Origin: Saprospiraceae bacterium
GTDB lineage: Bacteria; Bacteroidota; Bacteroidia; Chitinophagales; Saprospiraceae
Assembly (NCBI GenBank): GCA_016714785.1
Contig: JADKCC010000013.1
Span: 1 to 64,000, forward strand
Direction of reading: 5' to 3'
Length of the DNA stretch: 64,000 nt
Below are positions 1-9,691 of this stretch, piece after piece (positions within the stretch are counted from its first letter, which is position 1; each line of letters opens with the position of its first letter). The position numbers and the translations under genes were made by a program. The notes under the pieces were generated by a model. That model saw only the letters and a list, made by a program, of their open reading frames with translations, was not told where the DNA came from and searched no databases.

Positions 1-112
1 TTAAAGTATTTTGTATCTTTGCATTATACATTTAATATTGAGTCCACTCTGAAAAGTGGCATTTTTTAAATTTATTATAAAACCTAAAAATCTAAAAAAA
101 AACTATAAAAAG

Positions 113-194
113 TGCATCTATTAGTGGTAATATGTTTAATTTTAGGCTACTAAACATAAAAATTAGTAACATATAAATACACTTAATAGATGCA
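113..194 (+). promoter_or_regulatory. Leader hairpin occluding the IS1380 transposase start
   Basis: An 11-bp perfect inverted repeat (TGCATCTATTA at 113-123, TAATAGATGCA at 184-194) encloses the leader. The right arm contains the ATG at 190-192. If read-through transcripts fold this way the start codon is paired. The pairing is seen in the sequence; the regulatory role is inferred from insulation hairpins known in other IS elements such as IS10 and IS50. Confidence 0.45.
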
Positions 195-1472
195 GAGTCA
201 AAATACAAAACATATCCGATTTGAAGGTATAAAAACTAAAAGTTCTTTCTCTGCTGAACGACTTACTCAGTATAGTGGTCTTAGTGTTTTGTTCAAATAC
301 ATTGATAAAATTAATATACCTTACATATTTGACTTGTTTCCAACTGTTAAACATAATGCGACAAAGTTCAGTACTACTAAGTTCTGTTGAGCTTTTTATG
401 CTCAGCTTTATGTAGCGTTAAGCACATATCAAGTATAAATTTTCACCAAAGACGTGTTGGTAAAGACCATTTTAGGCTTAAAAACATATTGACGAAGACA
501 CACCATAGGCAAACGCATTAGTTCCTTGGGACAAAAGGGCAATAGCATTACATGAAAGATTATTGGTTTTAACAAAGAGTTATTTAGATAGCTTATCATT
601 ACAGCATATTACTTTGGTTATCGACAGTACCGAACAAACTGTATATGGCAATCAGGATGGAGCTGCTAGGGATATAATCCACACAGAAAGGAGCCAGCGG
701 CTACCACCGATTTTGTGTTATGTCTCAAGTTAAATATTTAGTAAACAGTTGGTTTAGAACAGGTTCTGCCTATACTGGCAATGGTGTAGTGGAGTTTATC
801 CGCCAAACACTTAAAACTTTACCCTAATAAAAAATCATCAGTATTCCTTCGAGCAGATAGTGGATTTTTAACGGTGCATTATTTGATTTATTAAGAACAA
901 AATGGTCATACTTATTTGGTAAAGGTAAAATTAAAAAACTTAAAAGCGCTATTGAAAGTTCAAAGTTATCGCACATTGGCTTGCAATACAAACATGGCGG
1001 TGAGCAGGTTTAATTACAAAGCAAAAGGCTGGAGTACTACAAGACATTACACGCCGTCAGGTGATCGTTGGATATGTGGAAGTGGAGAATTTTGGTAAAA
1101 CAGAGCGTGTTGCCAGTACAAATACTTTTGTTATTGTTCTAATCTGCCTTATCAAGTGGTGATATACTACATGAAATCTATGGTCAAAGAGCCGAAAGTG
1201 AGAACTGGATAGAACAAACGAAAAATCATCTACTCGCTGGTCAAACAGAATGCGAAACTTTCATGGCAATGATATATTGTGGCAATTATCTGTGCTGGCT
1301 TACAACATCTCTATTATCATGCGCTTCACAGCGTGTAAAAAACATGGCGAGAAGAATATAAAACTTTCGGGACTGGTTCGTAAAGATACCTGCAAAAGTA
1401 GTCAGTAGTGCCAGAAATATTTACGTCAAGATGGCTAAATATTACCATGCAGCCACAGATGGTCATAACTAG
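190..1472 (+). pseudogene. IS1380-family transposase, broken
   Basis: The first part reads cleanly from ATG at 190 (a GLSVLFKYIDKINIPYIFDL-type N-terminus) and then breaks near 390. Later pieces appear in shifting frames, for example around 716-780, 916-1090 and 1340-1472. The last piece contains IPAKVVSSARNIY, the usual C-terminal IPAK...AR signature of IS1380 transposases, and ends at TAG 1470-1472. The expected product is about 425 aa with a DDE (RNase H-fold) catalytic domain. At least six interruptions mean it cannot be active. The frame positions were read directly; the family assignment is by remembered motif similarity. Confidence 0.75.
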
Positions 1473-1745
1473 AACAACTAATCCTTCAGATATAAGTTTA
1501 GACAAACAAATCAAAGTGTTCAAACTAACCTTACCATTTGTAGGGATAAAGAAGCATGCCCTAATCCGTCTAAAAAAGTATCCTTTTATGGAAATAATTA
1601 TGGCTTTTATTCCGAAAATGTCCTTCCCAAAGGTATCAATTAGATTGCTCATGTGAAGACAACAAACAAAATCATTCCTATCATCCCTAATCGATCAAAA
1701 TTTAACAAATTTTGAACCATAACTTTTTCATTTTAGATTTTTAGG

Positions 1746-3413
1746 TAAAATAGCACTTTTGGGCCTACGGGTTAAAGAAGTTAGGTCTTGGACCACACTT
1801 TCTAATATTTGGTGCGCTATATGGAATAATATAGCTGTTTTAATGAAATTTAGGGCAATATTTGGCATGTTTTGCCCATTTTCTATCACAAAATTTGCGA
1901 TTCGGACAAAATTCACCCATAAACATCTCATATTGGCCCACATTTGATGCTTAGGTAGCCCACGATACCTACTCTTTGCATCAGGATAGTGATACCTAAT
2001 TGGAAGATGGTGGCCTCAACATTGTTTCTATACTGTAACTCATCTTTTGGTCTTTCACCTATTTCTTTTCTTAACTGATAAGTGTCTATTTCTTTTTGTG
2101 TGATGTACTTGTATCCTTTGTCTGTCTTTATTCGCCATTTTTCAGTTTTATCTTTGCTGATTATTTTGGTACTTTGTACATCCTGACCTGTTTGTGTATC
2201 TCTTACTTGTAATGTTTGTGTTTGTTCGTTCATTTCTAGTTCGTACCTTCCCTTTGGCTCCTTGTATGGCTTGTAGGCATAAGTCTATTTCGTTGATTTT
2301 ACAGTAGTCTTGATTTTCAGGACTATGGTAGGCACCGTCTGCGTGTACTACTTCTATTTTGTCTGTGACTATTATTTGTGTCGATTCGATATCTGTCTTT
2401 AGAAAATCTGTGTCTGCTGTACTTACCACTTTTACATTGGCATTTGTTATGAGATTGAGATTATCATCATCGCATGTCTCTGTTATATTCACACTATATC
2501 CTTTTACTTCTTGCTTCTTTTGTCCACCATGACCGCCTTTGCTACGGTAGGTGCAATCTGTATCGAAGGGTGATTGGACAGACTGTGGCGATATGGTTTC
2601 TTTGTCCCTAGCGACTATTATTTTATCATCGTTCATCTCATACTGTTCGTTGAATACTCTTTGTAATATTTGGTAACTCTCTGTTTTGGAGCATTCACTT
2701 ATCGCTAATACTTGTGATATCAGGGTTCCTAATTCCTTCAATTTCTGCTGCACTTCTTGGCTTGTAGGTGTAAACTACTTTGTCACCTTCCATTTTTAGT
2801 GCTTCTTCAAGCTTACCTTTTAACGTAGCTTCTATTACTATTTCTGCATTTAATTCCTTGTAGTGTATCTCTAGTGTTTTGTGTATCAACGAATAACGAC
2901 TCATCCAAGCGATATTACTGCCTAATAGTTTGCTATCCATTCGTATCCGCTTGCCACTTACGCCAAATTCAATGCATTGTTCCTTCGTTATATCAGCAAA
3001 TACTTCTTCAAATATATTTTTCCTTTGGTTTTGTCATACGCTGCTACCTTGTGTCTTAACAAATAATAAGTTGATTCTGTAGGTAGGGTATCGCTCAAAT
3101 TTAATAATCCTAAGGCACTACGATATAAAAGATTGTATCTACAGTCTTCAAATATTTTCTCATCGCTCAACCCAAATGCTTCCTTTAAAACCATCATGCC
3201 TATCAATACTCTTATTGGTGCATTGGGCCCGCCTTGACTTTCGCTAAACAATGGGTTGAATAATTCTTCATCAATGCGATTGACCACTTCTTTGCGAAAT
3301 AGATTATGCCATCCATTAGGATTTTCATAACCACTTTGAGCCTTCCGCTTAAAAAGCGACACGGGGCTTGAAAACATATCTAACTGGTGTTCCTTTGATG
3401 ATTTCTTTAACAT
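1746..3413 (-). pseudogene. IS1182-family transposase, five frame pieces
   Basis: Five minus-strand pieces follow one another with small overlaps or gaps: 2988-3413, 2695-2940, 2148-2753, 1928-2233 and 1746-1943. The first holds the N-terminal DUF772-type domain (about 140 aa, with LIGMMVLKEAFGLSDEKIFED). The middle pieces carry the DDE domain, including DTDCTYRSKGGHGGQKKQEV and VHADGAYHSPEN (catalytic Asp segment). Together they span about 556 codons, matching full-length IS1182 transposases. Four frameshifts make it dead. The natural stop codon coincides with the target site of the IS1380 insertion. Confidence 0.8.
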
Positions 3414-3610
3414 CCTGATGATCGTTATTTTGATATCACAAATTTATAATACATATCCTTTTTTAATATATTTACACTTTATTTATTAAATACTTTTCGG
3501 AGGGGACTCAAATATAAAATACAGCTAAAATTAACTAATTAGGGGCTGCTGAAAAAGTCAGCTGTTATTTTTGGTTGTTAGTTTAACGGAGACTATCGTT
3601 CAAAAAACAA

Positions 3611-3712
3611 GCAATAGAGAAAATGAACGGAGTGAAGTGCAAAGCACCAAAGGCCGCAAGCCTTTGACGAAGTAAACCGCTAGCGGATGGGCAGGTGTAG
3701 TGCGTCTATTGC
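3611..3712. other. Compact multi-hairpin element, possible structured RNA
   Basis: A closing helix GCAATAG (3611-3617) / CTATTGC (3706-3712) encloses three local foldbacks. These are GTGC-AAA-GCAC (3637-3647), CAAAGGC-CGCAA-GCCTTTG (3648-3666) and the palindrome CCGCTAGCGG (3677-3686). The segment is visibly more GC-rich than its surroundings and has no ORF. It may be a structured RNA or a folded repeat belonging to the surrounding mobile remnant. Confidence 0.35.
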
Positions 3713-3778
3713 AATAAAAAGCACAAAAGATTAATTCCACTTTGTCAAATTAGTATTTTAAAAATTTGAGACTAAAAG

Positions 3779-3930
3779 GGTTTCTCAGTCCTAAAACTCC
3801 TTCGAAAATGACCTAGTATTAGAGTTTTAAGGTAGGGAGATGAAGGGAGTTCGGCGATGCCGAACTCCCTTCATCTCCCACTTTTCCTTATCAGCCTTGG
3901 TCATTTCGAGCCACAGAGTGGTGAGAAAAC
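3779..3930. repeat. Long imperfect palindrome with a perfect 21-bp core hairpin
   Basis: The core is a perfect 21-bp stem: left arm 3835-3855, loop GAT, right arm 3859-3879. Similar sequence continues outward in inverted orientation. TCGAAAATGACC near 3802 answers GGTCATTTCGA at 3899, and TTTCTCA near 3781 answers GAGAAAA at 3923. The block behaves like a hairpin-type MITE or a large bidirectional terminator; the sequence alone does not decide. Confidence 0.55.
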
Positions 3931-4070
3931 TTATTTTATTCAAATAGGTCAAAATCAATTAAAAGGTTTGCATTTAATTTGTTTATTATAGACATAATTT
4001 ATTATATATTAATTGGTTGCACCATAGTCAGCAAGCCCTATTTATTAATGACATTTTTAACTTTTCATGC

Positions 4071-4520
4071 ATGATAGAATTAAATAAAACCACCTCACAA
4101 AACCCGACTTCTTAAAATTAGTTTCTAAGCTCGACAAGGAATTGGCCAATAGAAATGGTGATAACAACGATTTTTTTGCACAATTTAATAAGGTAGATCA
4201 GATCTTATACAGCATGTCATGGAATACGATGATCTTACAGCTGTAGGATGTGGAGCAATAAAACATTTGATGAATACACCATGGAAATCAAAAGAATGTA
4301 TGTTCCTACTGCCCATCGTGGACAAGGGATTGCAAGCAAAATTTTGTGCTTATTGATGGATTGGGCCAATGAACTTGGATATAACAGATGTGTGCTGGAA
4401 ACTGGTGAAGATATGCTGCCTGCCATAACGCTCTATAAAAAGCATGGTTTCATACAAATACCAAATTATGGTCAGTATGTCGATGTCAAGAATAGTGTTT
4501 GTTTTGAAAAATATATTTAA
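4071..4520 (+). pseudogene. GNAT-family N-acetyltransferase, frameshifted
   Basis: The C-terminal half (from about 4248) is an intact GNAT reading with MEIKRMYVPTAHRGQGIASK, including the acetyl-CoA-binding RGQGIAS loop, and ends in a typical GFIQIPNYG-type tail. The N-terminal half is in other frames: FLKLVSKLDKELANRNGDNN near 4110-4190 and EYDDLTAVGCGAIK near 4218-4260. Joining these needs about three frame changes, so the roughly 150-aa enzyme is broken. A shorter product starting inside the GNAT core would lack the first strands and is unlikely to work. Confidence 0.7.
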
Positions 4521-4589
4521 AAACACCAATCAGCTTAACTTTTACATTACTACTACTGGATATTAAATGTGGAAGTACTGAAATTATCT

Positions 4590-4597
4590 TATCTTTG
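4590..4597 (+). promoter_or_regulatory. rbfA promoter -7 element (TATCTTTG)
   Basis: TATCTTTG is an exact match to the Bacteroidota TAnnTTTG -7 element and sits 21 nt before the rbfA start codon. No clear TTG lies at the -33 position. Confidence 0.5.
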
Positions 4598-4617
4598 CCC
4601 TCCAAATCAATTTTTAA

Positions 4618-4995
4618 ATGGATAGTAAACGACAATTGCAGTTAGGAGAGTTAATCAAAAGAAGTTTTGCGCCAGTATTTCAGGAGCAAGGTCCATATAT
4701 ATATGGAGCAGCATTTGTTACCGTTACTTCTGTTAAGGTTACACCCGATTTAGCTCAAGCGAAGATATATCTAAGTATATTTAATGCAGAAGATAAAGAA
4801 TTAGTACTGAAAAAAGTGATCAATCATACGCATGTGCTTAAACAAGCACTAGCTGCACGTATTAAGAATCAAGTAAGGCGTATCCCACAAGTCTTTTTCT
4901 ATTTTGACGAGACGATCGACGAGATGTACAAAGTGGATGTCATGTTCAAAAATTTGAAAAACATGTATCCACCTTCTGTTCAGGAAGAAGAGTAA
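4618..4995 (+). CDS. rbfA: Ribosome-binding factor A
   Basis: 125 aa, the usual length for RbfA, a KH-fold protein that binds the 30S subunit and helps mature the 5' end of 16S rRNA. Seen: the N-terminal RxxQxGxLIK-type helix (RQLQLGELIKRSFAPVF), the SVKVTPDLAQAKIYLSIF strand typical of the family, and a C-terminal PQVFFYFDETIDEMYKVD matching the conserved P.l.F..D. segment. ATG 4618 follows the promoter by 21 nt. It appears monocistronic: the next gene starts 336 nt downstream behind its own likely promoter. Confidence 0.93.
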   Translation: MDSKRQLQLGELIKRSFAPVFQEQGPYIYGAAFVTVTSVKVTPDLAQAKIYLSIFNAEDKELVLKKVINHTHVLKQALAARIKNQVRRIPQVFFYFDETIDEMYKVDVMFKNLKNMYPPSVQEEE

Positions 4996-5331
4996 TAAAT
5001 TAAGTACCATAAAAACTGCGATTGAATAAACAGGCTTATAAATTTACATATTGTGCCATTGCCATTATAACTGAGCTCAAAAGTCCTACTTTCTTAAGAG
5101 AAGGATTTAGGATGAGTAAATTTAGAGAAAACCTGGACTTGCCTTTTAACATCCTATAAATACATTTCGTAACATCTGGACTGATTTTCATTGATTCCGA
5201 TATTAGTATTCCAAACATCCTTTTTGTTTGGACAAAAAAATATTTAAAATTATTTTTAATAAATAATAAATAATTGAGTCGCAATCTTATATTTGTGAAC
5301 TAATATTTTTGATATACTAAATTTGGGGCTT
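4996..5331. other. Intergenic region; one promoter-like site only
   Basis: No convincing gene is visible. TATATTTG at 5289-5296 is a good -7 element for the following protease gene, giving a leader of about 30 nt. An 82-codon minus-strand reading across 5036-5284 has no recognisable motif and was not accepted. Confidence 0.4.
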
Positions 5332-8157
5332 ATGTTGCGATCATCGGTAATAATCTTATTGCTAATAGCTGGATTTATAATACCTGCTAAAAGCCAAATA
5401 CGGCAAAATACTACTAGCAATCTACAGTTAGGAGAAATAAATTGCTTTACCAATGAGATAGAAGATAATAAAAAGCAACCAGATGATATTCCTTTTCGCA
5501 GAGTAGTCAGAAGTGGTGCTAGGTCAGGTAGTTGGAATCTAAATGATGGTTATGGCACATCTTGTACCCATGATTGTGTAGTCGCCAGTGCTGCACCTTG
5601 TAGCAAATACAGAATCCCTGTTGTATTTACCATAAGTACTCAACCAGGCTGTGGCATTTCTACCCCTACCCTATCTAATATCGACGCGCAGATAGCGATT
5701 ACCAATGATTATATGAATTGTGTAGGTGTGCCTATAGAGTTTTACAAATCTACAACGCACCCTAATCACCCTACGACTGGAGATTTTTCTACAAGATATC
5801 AAAACATTGGCTGTACTTATACAGCAGGAGTGTTGAACAATGTACCCAATGTACTCAATATTTATATTTTTGCAAATACTTCCTATGGTTCAGGTGCAAA
5901 TGGATGGGCTATACTGCCTACAGGTTCCAATGCACAAAATTTAGTTGTCATGTCAAGGGCAGCATTCAATAATTTCACCTATACCAATGGCTCAATTAAT
6001 TGCAGTAATCCTGCATTAGGACTCAGTATCATTTTGATTCATGAATTTGGCCATATATTAGGACTGCATCACACGCACAATGAGCTGAATGCAACGCTCG
6101 AATGCCCAAATATGTCCAATGGTTGTGTAGCGGGAGACTATATAAAAGATACCGATGCTGACCCGGGATTGTTTAATGCATGTGCAGGTAGTGGATGCAA
6201 TAAATCACCCAACAATTGTTCTTCTCCTTGTGGCACTCCATACCCATCTGATATCAATTCAGAGTCCAATATCATGTCTTATAATAATGGATATGATTGT
6301 AGGAACACATTGACTGAATGTCAAAAATCAAAGTTGATGGATGCTTTGCTTTGTGTCAGAGGCCCTCAAATGTGTGATAGGAATGTAGCTGTAGAGTTTG
6401 CCAATGGCGAAGCAGATACCTACAAAGAAATCTGCTTTGATGGTAGTGCACCTACGTTTATGGCCACATCTAGCTGTTATAATTGGTATGCGAGTTTAGG
6501 CTCCACATCCCCATTGGCTACTGGATCAGCAACATTTACACCCACGATTGGTACGGGTCCTGGACAATTAAACAATCTAGTATCGGGAGAATATTATTGG
6601 TATCTCGGAGATCAAAATGAAATCAATCCCAATTGCCGTACAAAGCTGACTGTAAAAGTTGGGGCCGATGTTGGTACAGCAACAGCCAATGGATCGACTT
6701 CATTTATATCTAATAGTTGTACTATGCCAGAAAGTACCATTCTTACTACCACTACTTCAGCCTTACCACCCAATGATATCATAGGTTGGTGGATCACGGA
6801 AGATCTGCCCATTACAACTACCGTAACAGATGATGTAACATTAATAAGTGCCTTGTCAACTGCAACTATAAACGGATCCATCTCAAACCCTGTAAATCAT
6901 CTGATCCAATCCACAGCAGGAACTCCATTGAAAAATTTGGCATTACCTTTCGACTGTGGAGCTTTGGACAAAGAAAAAAACTATTTCGCCACACCAGTTT
7001 TAGCAAAATATGCAGTGGTTATACCAGATGTAAATCTTAATTGTACTACCAACCCAAGTCTTTGTGGTAATGCTAGTGGCGTAAATTTTGGATGTGGATA
7101 TCTAAGTGCTGGATTATTTAATACGGGTGCTGTTTCGGGTACACCAACAAATCCTGTAAACTCGCCAACCTTTACCATCACAATATCAAATATCGTATAT
7201 CCCAATAATTGTACTGCAAATAATATGTTGGTCGATATAAGAAATGGCGTGAATGGAGCAATTATAGGTCTATTTTTACCTGGTAATGTTACATCATTTA
7301 CATTGACTCAAAATAATTTCCCAGGTTATAACCCTGCCAATGGCTTTTTGGTCTTGTTGTACGACCAAGCTACCAGTTCTTGTTGTAATGGTGGGCCAGC
7401 AGTTGTAAATTTTAGTGTGAATATTTCCATCTCTTACCCTGGTTTACCCGCCATAGCTTTCCCATCAATTTCATCTTATAAAAGCTGTAATTTTGGCAAC
7501 GCAGTACCATTAAATTGTTCCTGTTCTTGTTTGCCAACCTCTGCGATAGTAGCAGATCAGGATGTGATATGTCCTACCACCACTGTAAATCTATATTCGT
7601 CACCTTCAGGAAATTACTCTTATATGTGGAGCAATAGTGTCACTGACCAAAATCAACAAGTCACACCATTACTTTCAACTTCCTATACCGTTACAGTCAG
7701 TCACAATGTAGTCAACTGTAGTTCTCAAGCGACCAAGTCGATTTATGTCGAGTCAGGCAACACAGTAACCAATCCGGCAAATGATGGTGCAGGTACTTTG
7801 CGAAGTATTTTATCTTGTATCGAAGAAGGAGATATGATAGATTTTCTTACAAATATTAACTTGACAGATTCTTTAGAAATCAATAAAAACATAAATCTGC
7901 AAGGTGATCCAGTCAATTCTTCAGTCATAGAGATAAACTCAACTTCCAATAATGCTTTAATTGTAACTCCCAATAAAACATTGAGCCTTAAAGATATCAT
8001 TTTGAATATATCAGGTACGACTGAGCCTTCTGTTAAAATTGATGGCATACTTAACTTGGACCATTCAGAGATAAATGGTACAAGTGACCCAATCATCCTA
8101 AATAATGGCGAGTTGAATATCATAGGAAATACCATATCATTGATTAGAAAAATATAA
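5332..8157 (+). CDS. Secreted M43-type zinc metalloprotease with beta-helix tail
   Basis: 941 aa from ATG 5332, preferred over an upstream in-frame TTG at 5323 because it gives a clean signal peptide (LRSSVIILLLIAGFIIPAKS). A metzincin zinc site HEFGHILGLHH lies near residues 237-247, and a later IMSYNN supplies the Met-turn, as in pappalysin/M43 proteases. The chain is rich in paired Cys. The middle is of unknown fold. Near residues 810-940 a GAGTLRSIL...DMIDF segment matches the start of CSLREA-type parallel beta-helix domains. No type IX sorting domain is seen at the C-terminus, so the route past the outer membrane is unclear. It probably degrades external protein. Confidence 0.8.
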   Translation: MLRSSVIILLLIAGFIIPAKSQIRQNTTSNLQLGEINCFTNEIEDNKKQPDDIPFRRVVRSGARSGSWNLNDGYGTSCTHDCVVASAAPCSKYRIPVVFTISTQPGCGISTPTLSNIDAQIAITNDYMNCVGVPIEFYKSTTHPNHPTTGDFSTRYQNIGCTYTAGVLNNVPNVLNIYIFANTSYGSGANGWAILPTGSNAQNLVVMSRAAFNNFTYTNGSINCSNPALGLSIILIHEFGHILGLHHTHNELNATLECPNMSNGCVAGDYIKDTDADPGLFNACAGSGCNKSPNNCSSPCGTPYPSDINSESNIMSYNNGYDCRNTLTECQKSKLMDALLCVRGPQMCDRNVAVEFANGEADTYKEICFDGSAPTFMATSSCYNWYASLGSTSPLATGSATFTPTIGTGPGQLNNLVSGEYYWYLGDQNEINPNCRTKLTVKVGADVGTATANGSTSFISNSCTMPESTILTTTTSALPPNDIIGWWITEDLPITTTVTDDVTLISALSTATINGSISNPVNHLIQSTAGTPLKNLALPFDCGALDKEKNYFATPVLAKYAVVIPDVNLNCTTNPSLCGNASGVNFGCGYLSAGLFNTGAVSGTPTNPVNSPTFTITISNIVYPNNCTANNMLVDIRNGVNGAIIGLFLPGNVTSFTLTQNNFPGYNPANGFLVLLYDQATSSCCNGGPAVVNFSVNISISYPGLPAIAFPSISSYKSCNFGNAVPLNCSCSCLPTSAIVADQDVICPTTTVNLYSSPSGNYSYMWSNSVTDQNQQVTPLLSTSYTVTVSHNVVNCSSQATKSIYVESGNTVTNPANDGAGTLRSILSCIEEGDMIDFLTNINLTDSLEINKNINLQGDPVNSSVIEINSTSNNALIVTPNKTLSLKDIILNISGTTEPSVKIDGILNLDHSEINGTSDPIILNNGELNIIGNTISLIRKI

Positions 8158-8307
8158 ATTTGGCTTATATCATGTTTAGTTCTAATTAAGTGAAACATAA
8201 ATAACCCTATTTTCGTTAATCCTAAAAGAAGAAGTGATCTTAATAGTTGTTACGCTATGTGACATTATAAACAATTAATTACTTACTTAATATCAGCTGA
8301 TCGCAAA

Positions 8308-9009
8308 ATGAGAAAAATATTCATTTTTACATTCATTTTTACAAGTTTAAACTTAGCACTTGCACAACCAGATTATAAGTCTTGGGATACTTTTCTAAAA
8401 AAGTATGTCTCTATTACGGGTGATGTAGATTATAAATCCATCAAAACCAATAAAAAGGAATTGGATGCTATCACCAAAGTTTTTTCTACAGTGAAAGTTG
8501 CACAGAGTTGGAGTAAAAGTGACCAACTGGCATTTTGGATCAATGCTTACAATGCTTATACGATAGACCTACTTGTCCAAAACTATCCGCTAAAGAGTAT
8601 TCAGAATCTAGATGGTGGCAAACCGTGGGATGTGAAAAGGATTACGATCGGTGGTAAAAAATACTCATTAAATAATATAGAAAATGATATCATTCGTCCA
8701 CAATTCAAAGATGCACGCATTCATTTTGCCTTAAATTGTGGAGCAAAATCATGTCCACCACTTTTGAATGCTGCTTATGTAGGAAAAACTTTGGATGAAC
8801 AATTGGATAGTCAAACAAAGATTTTTATCAACAATAAAATGTTTCAAAATTTGACAGTCTCAACAATGACAATATCAAAAATATTTGATTGGTATAGTGT
8901 TGATTTTGGAAATATAGTTAACTTTATCAATAAATACAGGGTAAACAAAGTACACCCTAATGCAAAAATATCTTATATGGAGTACAATTGGGCATTGAAT
9001 GGTAAATAA
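8308..9009 (+). CDS. DUF547-domain protein, exported
   Basis: 233 aa with an N-terminal signal sequence (RKIFIFTFIFTSLNLALAQ). DUF547 hallmarks are present: QLAFWINAYNAYTIDLLVQNY near residues 73-93 and ARIHFALNCGAKSCPPL near 140-156. The biochemical role of DUF547 is not established, although the family is often found near redox and thioredoxin-like genes. msrA begins 27 nt downstream and an oxidoreductase after that, suggesting one transcription unit of exported redox functions. Confidence 0.85.
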   Translation: MRKIFIFTFIFTSLNLALAQPDYKSWDTFLKKYVSITGDVDYKSIKTNKKELDAITKVFSTVKVAQSWSKSDQLAFWINAYNAYTIDLLVQNYPLKSIQNLDGGKPWDVKRITIGGKKYSLNNIENDIIRPQFKDARIHFALNCGAKSCPPLLNAAYVGKTLDEQLDSQTKIFINNKMFQNLTVSTMTISKIFDWYSVDFGNIVNFINKYRVNKVHPNAKISYMEYNWALNGK

Positions 9010-9036
9010 AATAAAAAATTTAAACATTAATAAAAT

Positions 9037-9684
9037 ATGATAAGAATAATCTTTATAATCATAATGGGAATGAGTCTTCAGGCTTGCGCACAAAAAACGA
9101 ACAAGTTGGATTCAGAAGTAAAAAACACTGTCGAATCGATAAAAAATGATGCCAACTTATCAATTGCCACCTTTGCAGGTGGATGTTTTTGGTGTACAGA
9201 GACCATTTTTGAGAGCATCAGAGGTGTCAAAGAAGTTATTTCTGGTTATTCAGGAGGAAAAGAAACCGACCCAACGTATGAATCTGTGGGTGGTGGTAGA
9301 ACAAGCCATGCTGAAGCTTTTCAGGTTTATTATGATCCTAATTTAATTTCTTATAAAGATCTAGTTAGGGTATTTTTTGCATCTATAGACCCTACGATCG
9401 TCAACGGACAAGGACCAGATCGAGGTGCCCAATATCGTACCATAGCATTTTATAACAATGACGCAGAGAAAGCCATTCTTTCAGCAAAAATAGCTGAGTT
9501 AGCCAAAGAATATTCAAAACCTATAGCTACACAAGTTGTGCCATTCGAAAAATTTTATGAAGCAGAAGAGTATCATCAAGACTTCGTAAAACGCAATCCC
9601 AATCAAGGTTATGTGAGAGCAGAAAGTATTCCTAGAAGAGAGCGGACATTGGCAAAGGTGAAGGATTTGTTAAAACAAAATTAA
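9037..9684 (+). CDS. msrA: Peptide-methionine (S)-S-oxide reductase MsrA, lipoprotein form
   Basis: 215 aa. The enzyme reduces the S epimer of methionine sulfoxide in proteins. The catalytic motif GCFWCTE lies near residues 48-54, followed by the family segments GVKEVISGYSGG, GQGPDRGAQYRT and EEYHQDF. The N-terminus has a hydrophobic stretch ending in a lipobox (SLQAC, Cys17), so the product is probably tethered outside the cytoplasm. Apart from the lipobox Cys, the only cysteines are the two in GCFWC, so recycling must use that pair or an external partner. The next gene, an FAD oxidoreductase, starts only 7 nt downstream. Confidence 0.93.
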   Translation: MIRIIFIIIMGMSLQACAQKTNKLDSEVKNTVESIKNDANLSIATFAGGCFWCTETIFESIRGVKEVISGYSGGKETDPTYESVGGGRTSHAEAFQVYYDPNLISYKDLVRVFFASIDPTIVNGQGPDRGAQYRTIAFYNNDAEKAILSAKIAELAKEYSKPIATQVVPFEKFYEAEEYHQDFVKRNPNQGYVRAESIPRRERTLAKVKDLLKQN

Positions 9685-9691
9685 ACGAAAA

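Larger units (their letters stand above)
83..1745 (+). mobile_element. Decayed IS1380-family element nested in the IS1182 copy
   Basis: A 15-bp inverted repeat CCTAAAAATCTAAAA starts at 83 and its exact reverse complement ends at 1745. A 5-bp direct repeat TAAAA flanks the element (78-82 and 1746-1750), as expected for target duplication. The length of 1663 bp fits the IS1380 family. The insertion hit the last codons of the minus-strand IS1182 transposase: rejoining the flanks restores a reading ending Ala-Ile-Leu-stop. The transposase inside is broken by many stops and shifts. Confidence 0.82.
38..3511 (-). mobile_element. Decayed IS1182-family element, interrupted by another IS
   Basis: Terminal inverted repeats bound the element: TTGAGTCCACTCTGAAAAG at 38-56, and its reverse complement with 17 of 19 matches at 3493-3511. 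Between them lies a minus-strand IS1182-type transposase in five frames (1746-3413). A second IS at 83-1745 splits the element. Without the insert and one copy of its target duplication the element would be about 1.8 kb, normal for the family. Target duplications of this outer element could not be fixed in the AT-rich flanks. The same terminal sequence recurs at 52507. Confidence 0.8.
3540..4041. other. Gene-free stretch with IS-like ends
   Basis: No credible gene lies here. The left edge TAGGGGCTGCTGA (about 3540) and the reverse complement of the right edge (TAGGGCTTGCTGA, about 4029-4041) resemble each other. The roughly 500-bp block may therefore be a non-autonomous element or the remains of one. 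It contains the two folded elements listed separately. The end similarity is imperfect and no target duplication was established. Confidence 0.3.

Noticed and set aside
5036..5284. 82-codon minus-strand reading
   Set aside because: No motif, and it overlaps the promoter region of the protease gene; probably chance.
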